Shown: positions 1 to 11,484, counted from the stretch's first letter. The stretch: 64,000 nucleotides of DNA from Zychaea mexicana (GCF_025766255.1 NW_026516670.1:248001-312000); one strand, 5' to 3'. Translations and numbers: made by a program. The notes: generated by a model not told the origin, from the sequence alone.

Positions 1-152
1 GAAACCGCGGAAGGTTCTGAGCTCGTCGAGGTCGTCGCCCCGTCATTATCGTCTGGCTGCAGTTGTTGTGCAAACGTGGCAGTTACTAATAGCAGCATAA
101 ACAGCCACGCGATCTTGATCAGCACCAGATTGCTATTATTCTCGGTTATCAT
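1..152 (-). CDS. secreted protein, N-terminal fragment cut by window edge
   Basis: The reading frame starts with ATG at 152 on the minus strand and stays open to the window edge (50 codons). The first residues form a textbook signal peptide: a polar start, a hydrophobic core (residues about 8-25, rich in L, I, A, V and including WLFMLLLV), then an AxA-like site (TFA) followed by QQLQ. After it comes a Thr/Ser/Asp-rich stretch like the linker of many secreted or GPI-anchored fungal proteins. The mature domain lies outside the window, so function cannot be assigned. It is divergent from the gene at 505, with about 350 bp between the two start codons. Confidence 0.6.
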   Translation of the reverse strand, partial: MITENNSNLVLIKIAWLFMLLLVTATFAQQLQPDDNDGATTSTSSEPSAV

Positions 153-504
153 AATTAACAATCGGGGTTTCGGAAGGCAATACGGGTGTTGGGGTATTCT
201 TAGGATGGCAGGAGACGGGGCGGAGGACGGGACAGTATGGCTGTTGGCTTGGATGAAGGGAGAATACTTCAGCACATCTATCATGAGCGCTTATATATAC
301 TTTCTGAACAATCACTTTTGAGCCATCAGTAATCACCTGGCAGCATCATAATTTACCTATTGAAATATACACGCGTCACACACATTCATACAGGTAAAGA
401 GAGAGACAAAGAGAGAGAGAGGACCATGACAAATCCCCGCGAGGACCCCGTCTCCTTATTTTACATTTTTATGCGTTGCGAAAGAAAAGAGAGAACAAAG
501 TATT
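153..504. promoter_or_regulatory. divergent intergenic region, probable bidirectional promoter
   Basis: This 352 bp stretch separates the start of the secreted-protein gene (minus) from the start of the PPxY coiled-coil gene (plus). It holds a purine-rich GA tract (about 397-421) and TATA-like AT stretches (about 291-300). No ORF in it looks real. I see no defined operator. Confidence 0.35.
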
Positions 505-2670
505 ATGTCCGCCCACAACCACTACTACGAAGAGCAACAAGAAGGCGCACCTGTTCAATGTGCCGACTCGAGTAATGCGTCATCGTCCTCGTTGTCCTAC
601 CAGGACTCATTCCTTCGCCTTTTTCGCGATATATCCCAACTGCAATGGGTACGCGAATCGTTCTCGTCACATTCGAAGCACCATGAAGGCTTGCAGAAAC
701 GACAAAAAAAGGAGGAGAATATCAAAGCAGGTCTAGAAAAACAGTTGTACGTACGTTGTCGTCATTTACAGTTCAAGCTCACCATTCTATATATATGCAA
801 CTGGAGTGAAAAAAAAGGAGATCAATAACTCAATCTTTGATATTGTCATTTCTTCTTTCCTGTAGACATACGCTGCTTAGCAACAGCAGCTATGGTGAAC
901 GTGACCATGGAAACGACTACGACAGTCATGACCACGCGCTAGTAGAAAGCTTGAGAAGCCGGGTACAAGAGTCCCAAACAAAACTAGGTAGTATTGAAGA
1001 GCAACTGAGGGATGCCGAGAAAATGGTAATAGTAAGAAATAATCACATCATGGAAAATGGAACCTTTTCTGATCACTGATGATGCTACGTGGGATGACTT
1101 ATTAGTTGACGGATCTGTTGATGAATAAACGGCGGCTCGATAGGTTATGTGATGAACTACACATGTTATATGACGAGGTTCGTTTTTTAAAGCTCGTATT
1201 AGCAATACCGCAATCACCGCCATTAATTCATTTTAAACTTAAAACAACCGGTTTTATGATATCATCCCCTTCTTCTGTGCTTGCGCATCCATTGTATCTA
1301 TCTTACAATTACTGCAGGTGGTCCCGGCAATATCCGACAATCCCGGGTTTGATGATGAACAGACCCTGAAACGTGAAGTGTATCATCTTCAGCAAAGTAT
1401 ACCACAGGTAAATAGCTGTTCTTTTCTTTTCACCATAAATGTCATTTTCATAAAATTAGCTGGAAAGGCAGGAGGGGTGCACAGTCCTCCATTTCACCAG
1501 ATGACTAAAAAAGGCACATCTAGATTGAAGCAGATATCGACAGATACCTTATTGCACAAAAAGAATTGCACGATGCTCGAGAATCCATAGCGAAAGCCAT
1601 GATGTTGTTACCGGGTGCTTCCGCATTTGTCAATAGACAGACTATGGTCAGTTACGGCATGAACAGCAGTAGCAGCAGCGAAACTTTGGATGGACTTTAC
1701 CCCTCCAAAATGGCCCTAGACCCCTCAGTTGCCGCCACCCAAGGTACAAAGTAACAGCATGTGCACTTTGTATAGGGCGATGAAGATGATTAAAAGCTTT
1801 GAACAAAGAACACTGAAATCACATTACACGTAGATGCAACAAAACTTGCCCAAGACGCCAATGAACATTTAATCCATGCATCTGACTCTTGTGATCAGGT
1901 ACCACTTTTGACGATTCCATCTTTTGGCAAAGGTACTTGTATAAAAGCAACCCTAGTTTCCAATGTTTTCTCTTTTAACTCTTTCATATGTGTTTTTGAA
2001 TCTATCACTGATATTAGATGACAATGTGGCCAGTGCTTTAAGCGCTTACCGCGACTGCAAGATGCAAATTGAAACATTGTTACGAACGAAAATCAACCCT
2101 CGCTACAGCCAACTCCAAAGCCAGATTGCCATGTCGCGTATACACTTTGAGCAAAAGACAATCGAATGGGTCGACAAACAAATCACCATGCTAGAACGCG
2201 TTTTGCGAGAGAACGGCGCATTAAAGAATGTCAGCCTAGATCGTGAAATGGGTGTTTTACGTATGGGATCAAATGCGGCCATGATAGCCGTCGCAGCAGA
2301 AGCAAGTGGTCGTGTCACAGTAGATGATGTTCTTGAAGTCGATTCATCAACAGCTGAAGTAGAACGGAATGGACCTTTGCCTGTATATTCGGAGGATGGA
2401 GGAGAAGGGAATATTGACGACGGAATAACAACAGATCAACGATACCGTGACGCTATGATGGCAGACCAACATGGCGAATCATCGTCCTCGCAACAACGAC
2501 AACAACAGCCGCATACAAACCATCTCGACAACAACAGTAGTGGCAGTAATAGCGCATCGCAACTACCAGCTTATTCGTCTCATAATCATCATCAGAATGA
2601 TGGATCATCTTTTATGACAGCAGCAGCATATGATGAACACGACCAACCTCCTGCATACTCCACAAATTAG
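505..2670 (+). CDS. coiled-coil protein of unknown function with C-terminal PPxY/LPxY motifs
   Basis: I do not recognise the family. Exons: 505-746, 866-1025, 1106-1177, 1318-1407, 1524-1743, 1834-1890 and 2018-2670, about 497 aa. The first five junctions are clean GT..AG pairs in phase. For exon 6 the obvious donor (CAG|GTACCA at 1899) breaks the frame. A weaker GTGATC donor at 1891 keeps it, so that junction is uncertain. The N-terminal and middle parts are Glu/Lys/Leu/Gln-rich and look like coiled coil (exons 2, 3, 5 and the first 90 residues of the last exon). The tail is acidic and Gln/Asn/Ser-rich and carries LPVY, LPAY and, at the very end, PPAY. PPxY/LPxY motifs bind WW domains of Rsp5/NEDD4-type ubiquitin ligases, so an adaptor or substrate role is possible but inferred. 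No transmembrane segment is seen. Confidence 0.7.
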
Positions 2671-3113
2671 ATCCATAAATAAATTTCCATAAAAAATATT
2701 TTTGCCATACACGTATTATTTCCTCCTATTCTCTTCATCATCTTTTATGGAAAAAAAATCTTGCTGTTGTAGGGAAAGTGCTACATAATCCGTCATGTGG
2801 CAGGCGGCTGACGAACGGACAGAACATTCCGCTGTGATGATCCTATATGAGGAAACTATTAATCAGCTGTTTACCATTTACTATAATATTCCTTAAACTT
2901 TTCGTCGTGCAGCAGCATGCTATACGATCGTCATTGAATTTTGACGGCTGAAGCATAGTAAGCTAGATATTCGTCGTAAGAGAGAGCATTCGCGTATCTG
3001 ACACTGTTAAATGCTTATACAGATAGAATGGGATGTAGATAGGGAGCACATACGTAATTGTGGAGTATACATAGAAGGGGTAGTTGACTATATAGAAGAA
3101 ATTGGGGGTGTAC
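2671..3113. other. intergenic, nothing recognised
   Basis: This AT-rich sequence follows the stop of the PPxY gene. It contains an ATAAA-rich 3' end region (2672-2700) that could serve polyadenylation. I see no coding potential or repeat. Confidence 0.4.
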
Positions 3114-3495
3114 CTACTCTGCTATACGAGCAGAAGCGAGCCATTTGATCAATGCTTTTCCTGGTATTGTATCTTGTGTGGTTTGTGGGTTGGTGCCAGA
3201 ATATGCGACTGATAGGTAGGTCTTGATTCCCATCTCGGAATCCATGAGATCGGGGTTTCTGTTGTTGCGCTGATATGCTCGAGAAACGGTAAGCACACAA
3301 ACAAGGTATTGTATTATTGCATGCTGCTTTTAAAGTCTGAGTATCAACAGACTTTCGTAGGCTTGATCGGCATCGGTTACGGTTGATACCTTTATGAGCA
3401 GCCTGATGCAGAGCGATGACATACTGGATTGATGAAGAAACATCTGTGGGGAAAAAGAGACGTGGGAATGACCACTTTCTCTCGGTTATCTTCAT
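3114..3495 (-). CDS. small two-exon candidate gene, unrecognised
   Basis: Start ATG at 3495, exon 3495-3390, intron 3389-3278 (GTATCA...CTCGAG), exon 3277-3114 with a TAG stop, giving 89 aa. The phases agree across the intron (1 base + 2 bases). The second exon reads like real protein, with no stop in 164 nt and a varied composition (ends ..IPGKALIKWLASARIAE). The acceptor CGAG is unusual. I know no homologue. It may be the 3' end of a larger or decayed gene, because the sequence is embedded in a gene-poor region next to other relics. No signal peptide or membrane segment is seen. Confidence 0.3.
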
Positions 3496-4559
3496 TGATC
3501 TATCTATTTATTTTTCTTTGTCGTTCTGGTCGATAGGTCGAGTATACGATTAGCAATAACAGATAAGCCGTATAGAAAAACATGTCAGGAGATTTTTGCT
3601 CAAGCTAGCTCTAGCTATGGTCAAAGAATTTACATGCAGCACCATTATGTTTGACATATTTCAATACGTCAATACTATTCGTTAGCTACGACTTGCAATA
3701 AGATGCGGCCCAGTTACTCTACTCTGTGACAACATCACCTTTTCTTTGATAATCGTGCCCTTAGATAATTACAAGAATTATCTGATTTTCATGCAAGATA
3801 GACATTTACCCGGTCGCGAATGAAGGTGCTTAACTGCAAAGAGTGATCCATGAAACTTTGTGTATTTAGGGCACCCTCAGGGGCCGCCGATTCGATATAT
3901 TTTCTTTTCCACTTTGTACTGCCTGCCATTTGTGTTGCCGTAGATAAAGACTTGGCTACCGAGAAAAGATTGATTATTTGATAAATAACAGACGCAAAAC
4001 AGAGTTTGTTATCATGTTCAAGTTGAGAATAGCGCTGGAAAGATTAGATGATATGAAATGCAATGATTTGTATAGGTGAGCCATATGGTATCTGCGACAG
4101 CTGATTCTTAGATGATTGCACACATTAGCTTTATCTGGTTTCACGCGGCATTTGATGAGCTTGTACTGTTTAGAGAGTGTCTACAAAAATGGGCAGAAAT
4201 AAAGTGAGTTCGGACCGATACTAGCGCGTGTACAAGTTCAGAAATCATATGCTCCCAGGAATTGGATTGAACACACAGCAGGTGCCTTTAATTGATATTT
4301 TGTGGGTTCCATCTCTTAAGGATTTATAAAGGATGTCTGTTTCTTTGTTATGTGAGTAGAAATGGTCGCCTGGCGGACCGTTAAGCGTTGGATAGCGTCT
4401 GAAAAAAGTTGTAAGATAAGATTTTCCGTTTCGTCTAATTGAGCATGTAGCTATCGTCATGCTCACTGGATGTATTAGCTGTATATTAATAGCTGTAGTT
4501 GTAGTGGGCTAACAACGGAGGACCCCGGTTTACCATGGCTCTGTTTGCAGGCACGCATT
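3496..4559. other. intergenic, nothing recognised
   Basis: AT-rich spacer without a convincing ORF, RNA gene or repeat. Short ORFs on both strands have no protein-like composition. Confidence 0.4.
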
Positions 4560-5130
4560 GCCTACCATCAGTTTTACATTATAGAGAAGAAGCAAGCAAC
4601 AAAGTGGGCATAGGTTACTAACTGATACAAAGCATTTTTGCCAGTCGTCCTTCCTCCTCTCTTGTAGTCTACGTGCACCAGACTGCCGTCGTCGTCGATC
4701 TCCATCCGGTCACCGTTTGCAGCATCTACCATTTCTTCACATTCTTCCGGAACTTGCTAATCATCGACTTCAGCCTCTTGGTCATCCGCTACGGGTATAT
4801 CGGTTGGATGATCGATAGCCCTTTGAATCATAACATGTCTGTGTGCAATACCTTCTTCTCGCAGGCGTGAAATGCTAATGGTGTATGAGATCACCTTTTT
4901 GGGAAGCATCGTGCTAATTCCACCGTCAGTCTCGTTTACAGTGTCAATACGTTACATTCCGAACTCGCGTCAAAGCGTTTCCAAGGAGATCCCTCCACGT
5001 TTTCAATTTCACTCCGAGTTGCCCTGAGCATGTGCTTGGTTTCGTGAAAGGAAGAGAACGTACTGGTCACAATCCTGAATGTGCTTTTTTGGCGCTTTAC
5101 GTCGATGCTAGATATTTACAAGTTTAAGCA
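4560..5130 (-). pseudogene. decayed protein-coding region, unrecognised
   Basis: Read on the minus strand from about 5113, a protein-like frame runs about 55 codons (rich in S, T, E, R, with ..SPWKRFDASSE..) to a stop at about 4935. Protein-like sequence resumes in another frame for about 50 codons (..KKVISYTISISRLREEGIAHRHVMI.. broken into parts) to an in-frame TAG near 4764. It then continues in the same frame through an acidic stretch (EIDDDGSLVHVDY) to a TAA near 4574. Splice models do not repair the breaks, because the phases fail. The pattern is one frameshift plus one nonsense codon in an old coding sequence. I cannot name the family; a transposon origin is possible. Weak coding-like sequence continues to about 5350. 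Confidence 0.4.
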
Positions 5131-7700
5131 ATATATCAGTGTATCGTGAGAAGAGGGTTTCACGCAAGAAAAAAGTTGTAAGCGGTTAGTTATCTTTGTC
5201 GTATTAACAAGTAATGCCCTCGAGGTTAATCGTGATATGCCATGAAGACGCCTTCTGCGTAGCAGGTGGTGATTGGCTCCCTCAGTGTAAAGACTCGCAG
5301 CGGTTACAATTGCAGAAATTGTCGGATTGGCGAATAAGCGCGATCTGATTATGTGTACTTCTTGAACACTTTATGTAAAAAAGATTCAATAATAGCATAT
5401 ATTAATTTCTGTCCATGACTATTTGCTTGACGTATTTCTTGTTGTAGTCAATTTTCTACATTTTTGCCATGTTGTATACCAAACTTTCTCGTATTATAGT
5501 TGTCTATAACCTATAACAAGAACTTTGGGCGAACCGGAATGCATGTGGCGATTAGTCTTTCTAGCCTTCGACTGTTGTATGATATGCTATCTCGCCATCT
5601 GCCCTTTGAGAAAAAAATGATGTATGTGGAGCCACAAATTGTCGTTCAAAGGAGCTTCTCGTAAGCTAGTGCGTTGCACTTGATGTACATTTCGTTTATC
5701 ACAAATATTGTCGTCAAAGTATGTACATGGTGATTTCTGTATTGTCAGATCTTCTGTTTTTGTGCAGAAGAGGGCGCAGCTTTGATATGTGTTGGTTGCA
5801 ATTATATTCTGTACCTTGTAGTGCTCCGTGACTACGGTATGTCTTTGCGATATTCGTTGTGGCACTCCATTTTTAACCAGCTGCAATGAGCGGGCTTCTT
5901 GTCACGATTTTTTATTGTCATAGCAAGCTTTTATCGAAGGATGTCACAATATATGCGCTATTCCCTTTGCACACAACAATGTTTATAATCAGGGCACACA
6001 ATGTTACATCGCCAAACGAGGAAAGTCGACCTTATTGTCCTTCTTACCAACTTCGTCAACAAGGCTACGACGTCCAAACAAGTTATATCTCTTGTTACTC
6101 GTCTATTTGCTAGGTCGCACATATCCTAAAGGAGTACGCCATGTGCAGAGTGTCTGTTCTTCTTCTTCTTAAAGAAAACAGCGTCAATATGTGAATAAGA
6201 GATTATATTAACAAGACAAATGCTCACCCTAGACGATGAAGGAAAGCTTCGCAAACGATCTTATTTATAGCGAGCCCACGACAATAACACATCTTCAAAT
6301 ATAATAGGTATCTTTTCGAGTACGTATATAAAAGCGCCGTATATGATAAAATGAAATGGTAAGTGATAATAGTGCGCTGCTGTTCGTAGTAGCTTTTTCT
6401 GTATCTCACGAATAAAAGGTTTTCAATACCTTGATGACGGGGAAGGACGAAATGTTGCTGCACTGCTTGCTGCTTCGTGCATGCTCTGCGCTACCATGCC
6501 ATATTGGCTGATATATTCTCAGGGGCAAATCATATAAATATATATACAGACAGCCAAGTCTGCAATGCCTTGGAAAAAGAGAGTGCAAAAAGATAAAATA
6601 TATGTACGAATGTGCATCGTGATTTATTTTTAAGATACAGCAGCAGATTGTAATGCGGAAGATCCAGGATGTCGTCATTGAGTGACAGAAACTGCTATAG
6701 GCAGGCAAAATAGAAAGAAGAATATTGGGACGTCTATCACAATCTTGATGCCTGTTTTTAGCAAGTAAGTCGTCCAGGCCAGCCATTTGGCACCTCATAC
6801 TAGTAATAAGCTTCTCATCTTGTTCTTGCAATATATATATATACATATATATATATATGGGCAGTAGATACTTCAAATGAGAAAAATAATACGGCTGATA
6901 TAAGCAAGTTGATACCAAATTTACGTGCTACAGTATAACATACATCAGTCACTACTGTCAATTTGCAGCATATATACACAAGGAAAAATATCGAGAGGGA
7001 ATCCAACCCTTCGCAATCAGAGAAATTGTGCTGCTATCGCATTTAACTAGCAAAAATCATACCTAGTAATGGTGGCGCAATATAAAATTCGACTCGTGTA
7101 TATGATACCGTACTGCTTGATGAGCTCTCGACCATTCTTTGTTTGTTCGATGGAAACAGTAGCTTTTCATGTTCTGCTTTACTGCCGTCGTATGTCTAAT
7201 ACTTATTCATCGACCGGTAAAAATAAAAATTATGCAACTTCTTTTCCTGCTCATATTGTAATTGCCCAAGACAGATGATGTAGGCGGGTTCAAAAGATAC
7301 ATAAATAAGTGCATAAAGATACTTTTGGCGTTGATGTATAATAGGCCGCCACCATACACACAATGGAGGTTTGACGAAATAAAAAAAAAACCATGCGGAA
7401 AACATACAGCTCCCAGATAGAAAGTTTGTTTGCGTTGCCACTCCATCTTTTTGACGGTTTGAGCTTCGTTGGTTACGGTACTATGGCCTCGTGAAAAAAC
7501 GAAGTGCATCGAGTATACAGAAAAGACGCATCTGTTTGTTGTTTCCAGGTGTGCACATCATCCAAACAAATGGCAAGAGAAAAAAGGAAAAACAAAGGTG
7601 ACCCCATTTGTGGCACTGTGAGCCAATTTCTACGCTTTCGGCAATTGAAAGAGCAAGCGTTCAGTGGGTACACCGAAGTCTCTCAGAGAACGGAGTTGAT
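5131..7700. other. long AT-rich spacer without genes
   Basis: About 2.6 kb with no supported gene. The ORFs here are short, cysteine/tyrosine/phenylalanine-rich and typical of random AT-rich DNA. A (TA)n tract lies at 6833-6858. I see no terminal repeats or tRNA. Confidence 0.4.
6833..6858. repeat. (TA)n simple repeat
   Basis: An alternating TA tract interrupted by a single AC step, inside the gene-poor spacer. Confidence 0.7.
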
Positions 7701-8016
7701 GGAGGTGGGTTCCAGAGAGTGGTGGTGTGTGGTCGTGTGTGTGTGTGTATGTGCCGTGGTGCACTGATACTCCTTTCCTCTCTTCTCTCTCTTTTTCACT
7801 TTTTTCTTTTTTCTGCTGCTTTTTTTTCTCTCTGACCCTTTGTGTATAGAAAGAGCAGCCCCTCCCCTCTCCTCAGAAAGAAAAGAACGGCTTTCCTCTA
7901 CACACTTTTCTTTCGTACACATAAGAATATAACAAAAAAAAAAGAAAGAAAAAAAAAACGATATCATACCATATATATAAGTATCAACAACAACAACACC
8001 ACCAACACAAGCAACG
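7701..8016 (+). promoter_or_regulatory. promoter/5' leader of the MUB1 gene
   Basis: Upstream of the MUB1 start are a (GT)n run (about 7735-7750), a CT-rich stretch (7771-7830), A-rich tracts and a TATATATAAG element at about 7973-7982, some 40 bp before the ATG. Pyrimidine-rich tracts next to the start are common in fungal promoters. Position and composition are the only evidence. Confidence 0.35.
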
Positions 8017-8451
8017 ATGCGTGAACCCAATTTTAGCCATCCGGCACAAAACAGAGCAGCAATCGTCATCACATCTGCTTTATACGATCGAAGAGCTCTC
8101 GATTGTACCGCTACATTACCGCTCGTCAATTCGCTTACTCACCTTGCGTACATGACATCCACATCACCCCGTATACGAGAAATCTTGGCTGCTGATGGCG
8201 GCCTGGAGCGACTTGTTAAGATTCTCGCCACCTGTCAGCACACAGACCGCCATTCGTTGTGGAAATGGTCCCTCGCATTCCAGTGCATGGTTAATGTGGG
8301 AGTGCGTGGTACCGAAGAGATACGGAGCCGTGTGGTCGAAACGGGAGCAGTCCATGTTGTACTGGCAATCCTCGAAAACTTTACTAGGGCACTGGACCAG
8401 GCCAGAGCCGATAGCAAAGACCATGAACGCAAGCAACAACAACAACAACAA

Positions 8452-8483
<32 letters not shown>

Positions 8484-10202
8484 GCAAAACCAGCAACAGC
8501 ATCATCAGCAGCAACAAACTCAACTTCAACATCATCACCATCAACAACAGCAACAGCAACAATTACCCCCAACAGCACTATCTTTGCCGACGGTACCTTT
8601 GCAGCCGACACAATCTCGGTCGACACCTACACCTATCACTCCTTCACGGAGATTTTTCGGTCCTTTATCATCGACAACGAACACTACCACAGCAACCACC
8701 ACCACGACTACACCTACACCTACAAATGCTACTAATACTGCTTCTACGCTTGAACACCATCATCACCAGCAACTACAGCAACAGCAATCCATGTCGTCAA
8801 GCGACAGCAGTCTGTTCTCAGCGCCCAAGAGACGCACGTTTCTCACGCGCACTCCTAAAGCCAAAGCAAAACCTGTCGATCCATCACTATCCTCAATACC
8901 ACTGCTGAACAGCCTATCATCCGAGGCGATTCTCCATCGCGAAGAGGACGTGCTGCTGTCGTTGCAGCTACTCGCTTACCTGTCCAAATACCCACACATC
9001 CGTGAATCTTTCCACAAGAACCACCGCCGCAATGTTTTCTCTGTCGTCGAGAAATTCACGCACCGGCTCCATCCTGCCACCATCATCTATTGGGCAGGAG
9101 TCATCATGCGTAATGCGTGCAGGAAGGACGAGCAGCGAGGTGGGATACGGCAATGTGCATACATGCATTGCGGCAAATGGGAACGATATCCGCGCGAGTT
9201 CGCTAAATGTCGTCGATGGTAAGTAACGATCATTTAAACAATGGGGAGACTTCGTGGATATGAAAGAGGATAGAAAGAGTCAAAGAAGATGGCAGACTAG
9301 GCCGAGTTCATGTTTACTCACAAACAACAACTTTTTTTAACCCCTTTTCAATCTCTCTCTACTACTCCACTACCAATGCTGCCACTACTGTGATCATCAT
9401 CATCACCCGTCTGTGGACGTCGTCATCATCACCCTACCTGATTCTTTCTTGACCCCGTTCTTTTTTCTTACCTGTTTCCCCTTGTTTTAGCCGCAAAGCA
9501 AAGTATTGTTCCAAAACATGCCAATCCAAGGCATGGGCTGAAGGCCATCGATGGTGGTGCGTTGAACGCCATCACGCCACACACCCGCCCGCCACAACGA
9601 CATCCAGTACCACTGCCGCTGCCGCTGCTGCCGTGGTGGCCGGTGCACCGCAACCCACTCCTCAAACAGATCAGGTCATGCCGCTTGCTGCCCATGGCAC
9701 GACACCGGAGGTCATGCCGATTCCCATTGACGAGCGTCAGAGCGACATTTCACAAACTGATGAAGGAGGGGGAGGTACCAACAACACCACTGCCACCACC
9801 GCCGACGGTACAGTCGCCGCTACTACCACTACTACGACTACTGCAGCTACTACTGCAGTAGATGTCAACAGGACTACGGCAAACAACACTCATAGCAACA
9901 GCCTCAGCAGTAGTAACCAAGGAACAGGACCTCGCCTGTCCCTGAATGACCATGGCGCTTCGGACATTGACAATGCAGAAAATGACAATAACAACAACAA
10001 TACCCATAGCAGTAGCAGCAGCAGTACAACGCCAACGCCCACTATCTTGGGCGACCAGCAATCCAGACGAGAACATATGCATACTCGACGACGAAACTCG
10101 CGTTCTACGCACAGTGTGCCATCAGGCTCGTCTACGGAGGTAGAGGCTGATGTAGCAGATAGCAACGGCATTAATATGCGTGATTTGATGGAGATTGATT
10201 AG
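8017..10202 (+). CDS. MUB1: MYND-type zinc finger protein MUB1/samB
   Basis: Exons 8017-9218 and 9491-10202, 637 aa. The intron interrupts a Cys codon of the MYND finger (TG|C). Residues 1-130 and about 300-370 form the conserved armadillo-like part (starts MREPNFSHPAQNRAAI). The MYND finger spans about residues 386-428, with the CxxxxC, CRRC, YCSKTCQ and HRWWC elements in order. Between them lies a poly-Gln/His/Pro/Thr insertion (about residues 138-250) encoded by CAA/CAG repeats. A second low-complexity Thr/Ser/Asn-rich tail follows the finger. In yeast Mub1 works with the Ubr2 ubiquitin ligase in turnover of the proteasome regulator Rpn4; in Aspergillus samB affects morphogenesis and conidiation. 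The start is the conserved MREPN N-terminus. Confidence 0.92.
8431..8567 (+). repeat. CAA/CAG (polyglutamine-coding) tandem repeat
   Basis: A run of mixed CAA and CAG triplets with some CAT/CAC inside MUB1, encoding about 20 uninterrupted Gln, then Gln/His mixtures. Interspersed codons rather than a pure repeat imply slow expansion under coding constraint. Confidence 0.85.
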
Positions 10203-10798
10203 TAGAGGGGCCTGAGCAAGAGCAAAAACCGTTTATCCTATATTATCATCATCATCATCACCCCAACCCCTTCCCCTTTATTCTTTTTCCCAACAAGAAC
10301 AAGCATCCACAATTATTACACGCTCACAATCAGCGCATCGGCTGCAAAGAACAGCAACTTTTCAACAACACGGCACCCCTCCTGTTTCTTACTGTTTCTT
10401 TTCCTTTCCATTTTCCTATTTTTCTCTCTATATCCTTCTTCTTCTGTACATGTACCTTTCTTTTGTCCTTGCCTATTTCCAGATTTATTCTCTTATTTTC
10501 CATGAGTTGCGTCGTGTGAACTGTGAAATGTGACTATGGTGTGTGTGTGTGTGTGGGTTCTCGCAGTAATGCAACGCTAGTAGTAGCGTTTTTTTTTTTC
10601 GTTTAGTTTCTAAATGATGCTGACTTCCATCATCAATAATGCCTGGTTGGGTTTTCTGAGCCCAAACCGAAACGACACTAAATAATTTAAGCATTACATC
10701 ACACCGATCCATTCTAACATGTAAAAGGATATATAAAAGAGGCACCTGGTGCGTGTTATGTCTGCATTTTTTTCCCCGATTCTTACTTTAATTGCACA
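10203..10798. other. MUB1 3' region and ISU1 promoter
   Basis: Contains a CA/CT-rich 3' flank, a (GT)n tract at about 10540-10554 and a TATATAAAAG element at about 10730-10739, some 60 bp before the ISU1 ATG. No gene is seen. Confidence 0.4.
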
Positions 10799-11437
10799 AT
10801 GCCTCCCAAAATGTTGCAAAATATTATGAAAACCCAAGTGCGTAGCTATCATAACAAGGTAAACACAAAAAACTGCATATATTTATTACATTAAAGATTC
10901 ACACACCCGATTGATATGCTTGTGTATACGAGTATGATAATGCTTATCCAAAACCGGCTATAATAACTTTTTTATACTGAACCAGGTGATCGAGCACTTT
11001 ACACGTCGCGAGAATGTTGGTTCTCTGGATAAAAAGAGCCGTCAAGTCGGCAGTGGTCTAGTAGGTGCTCCTGCTTGCGGTGACGTTCTAAAACTCGATA
11101 TCGCTGTCGACGAAACAACGGGCAAGATCACTGATGCAAAGTTTAAAACTTTCGGTTGTGGCTCTGCAATTGCTAGTAGCAGTTATGTCGCTGAAAAGGT
11201 GCGCGGATTGTCGCTTGACGAGGCTGGCCAGGTGACGAATCGAGAGATTGCTCAAGAATTATCGCTTCCACCGGTAAAACTTCACTGCTCAAGTAAGTGT
11301 AGCACACAATATCATTTGGTAAAAATGTCTATGTACTCATTCAAAATCTATGCGAAAAACTGGATGCTACTATAGTGCTAGCAGAAGATGCCATCCAAGC
11401 AGCTATTAAGGACTATGGTTCCAAACGTCGTCAATAA
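10799..11437 (+). CDS. ISU1: mitochondrial iron-sulfur cluster scaffold ISU1
   Basis: Exons 10799-10858, 10986-11292 and 11376-11437 give 142 aa. The protein receives sulfur from the Nfs1-Isd11 desulfurase and iron, builds a 2Fe-2S cluster in the mitochondrial matrix and hands it over with Ssq1/Jac1. The three cluster-ligand cysteines are present in GAPACGD (Cys51), FGCGSA (Cys78) and LHCSML (Cys121), and the Hsp70-binding LPPVK motif precedes the last one. Residues 1-20 are basic and hydroxylated (MPPKMLQNIM..RSYHNK), a plausible matrix targeting sequence ending exactly at the first intron. An oddity is EHFTRRENVGSL, where most family members have a Pro-Arg pair before NVGSL. The gene is convergent with the protease gene; the two stops are 47 bp apart. 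Confidence 0.95.
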
Positions 11438-11484
11438 AGCATGAAAAGGGGGGAACATTACTATTATTACTTTTTTACTGTTAT

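Noticed and set aside
8164..8562. Antisense poly-Leu frame opposite the polyQ tract
   Set aside because: It is the complement of CAA/CAG repeats, with no other support.
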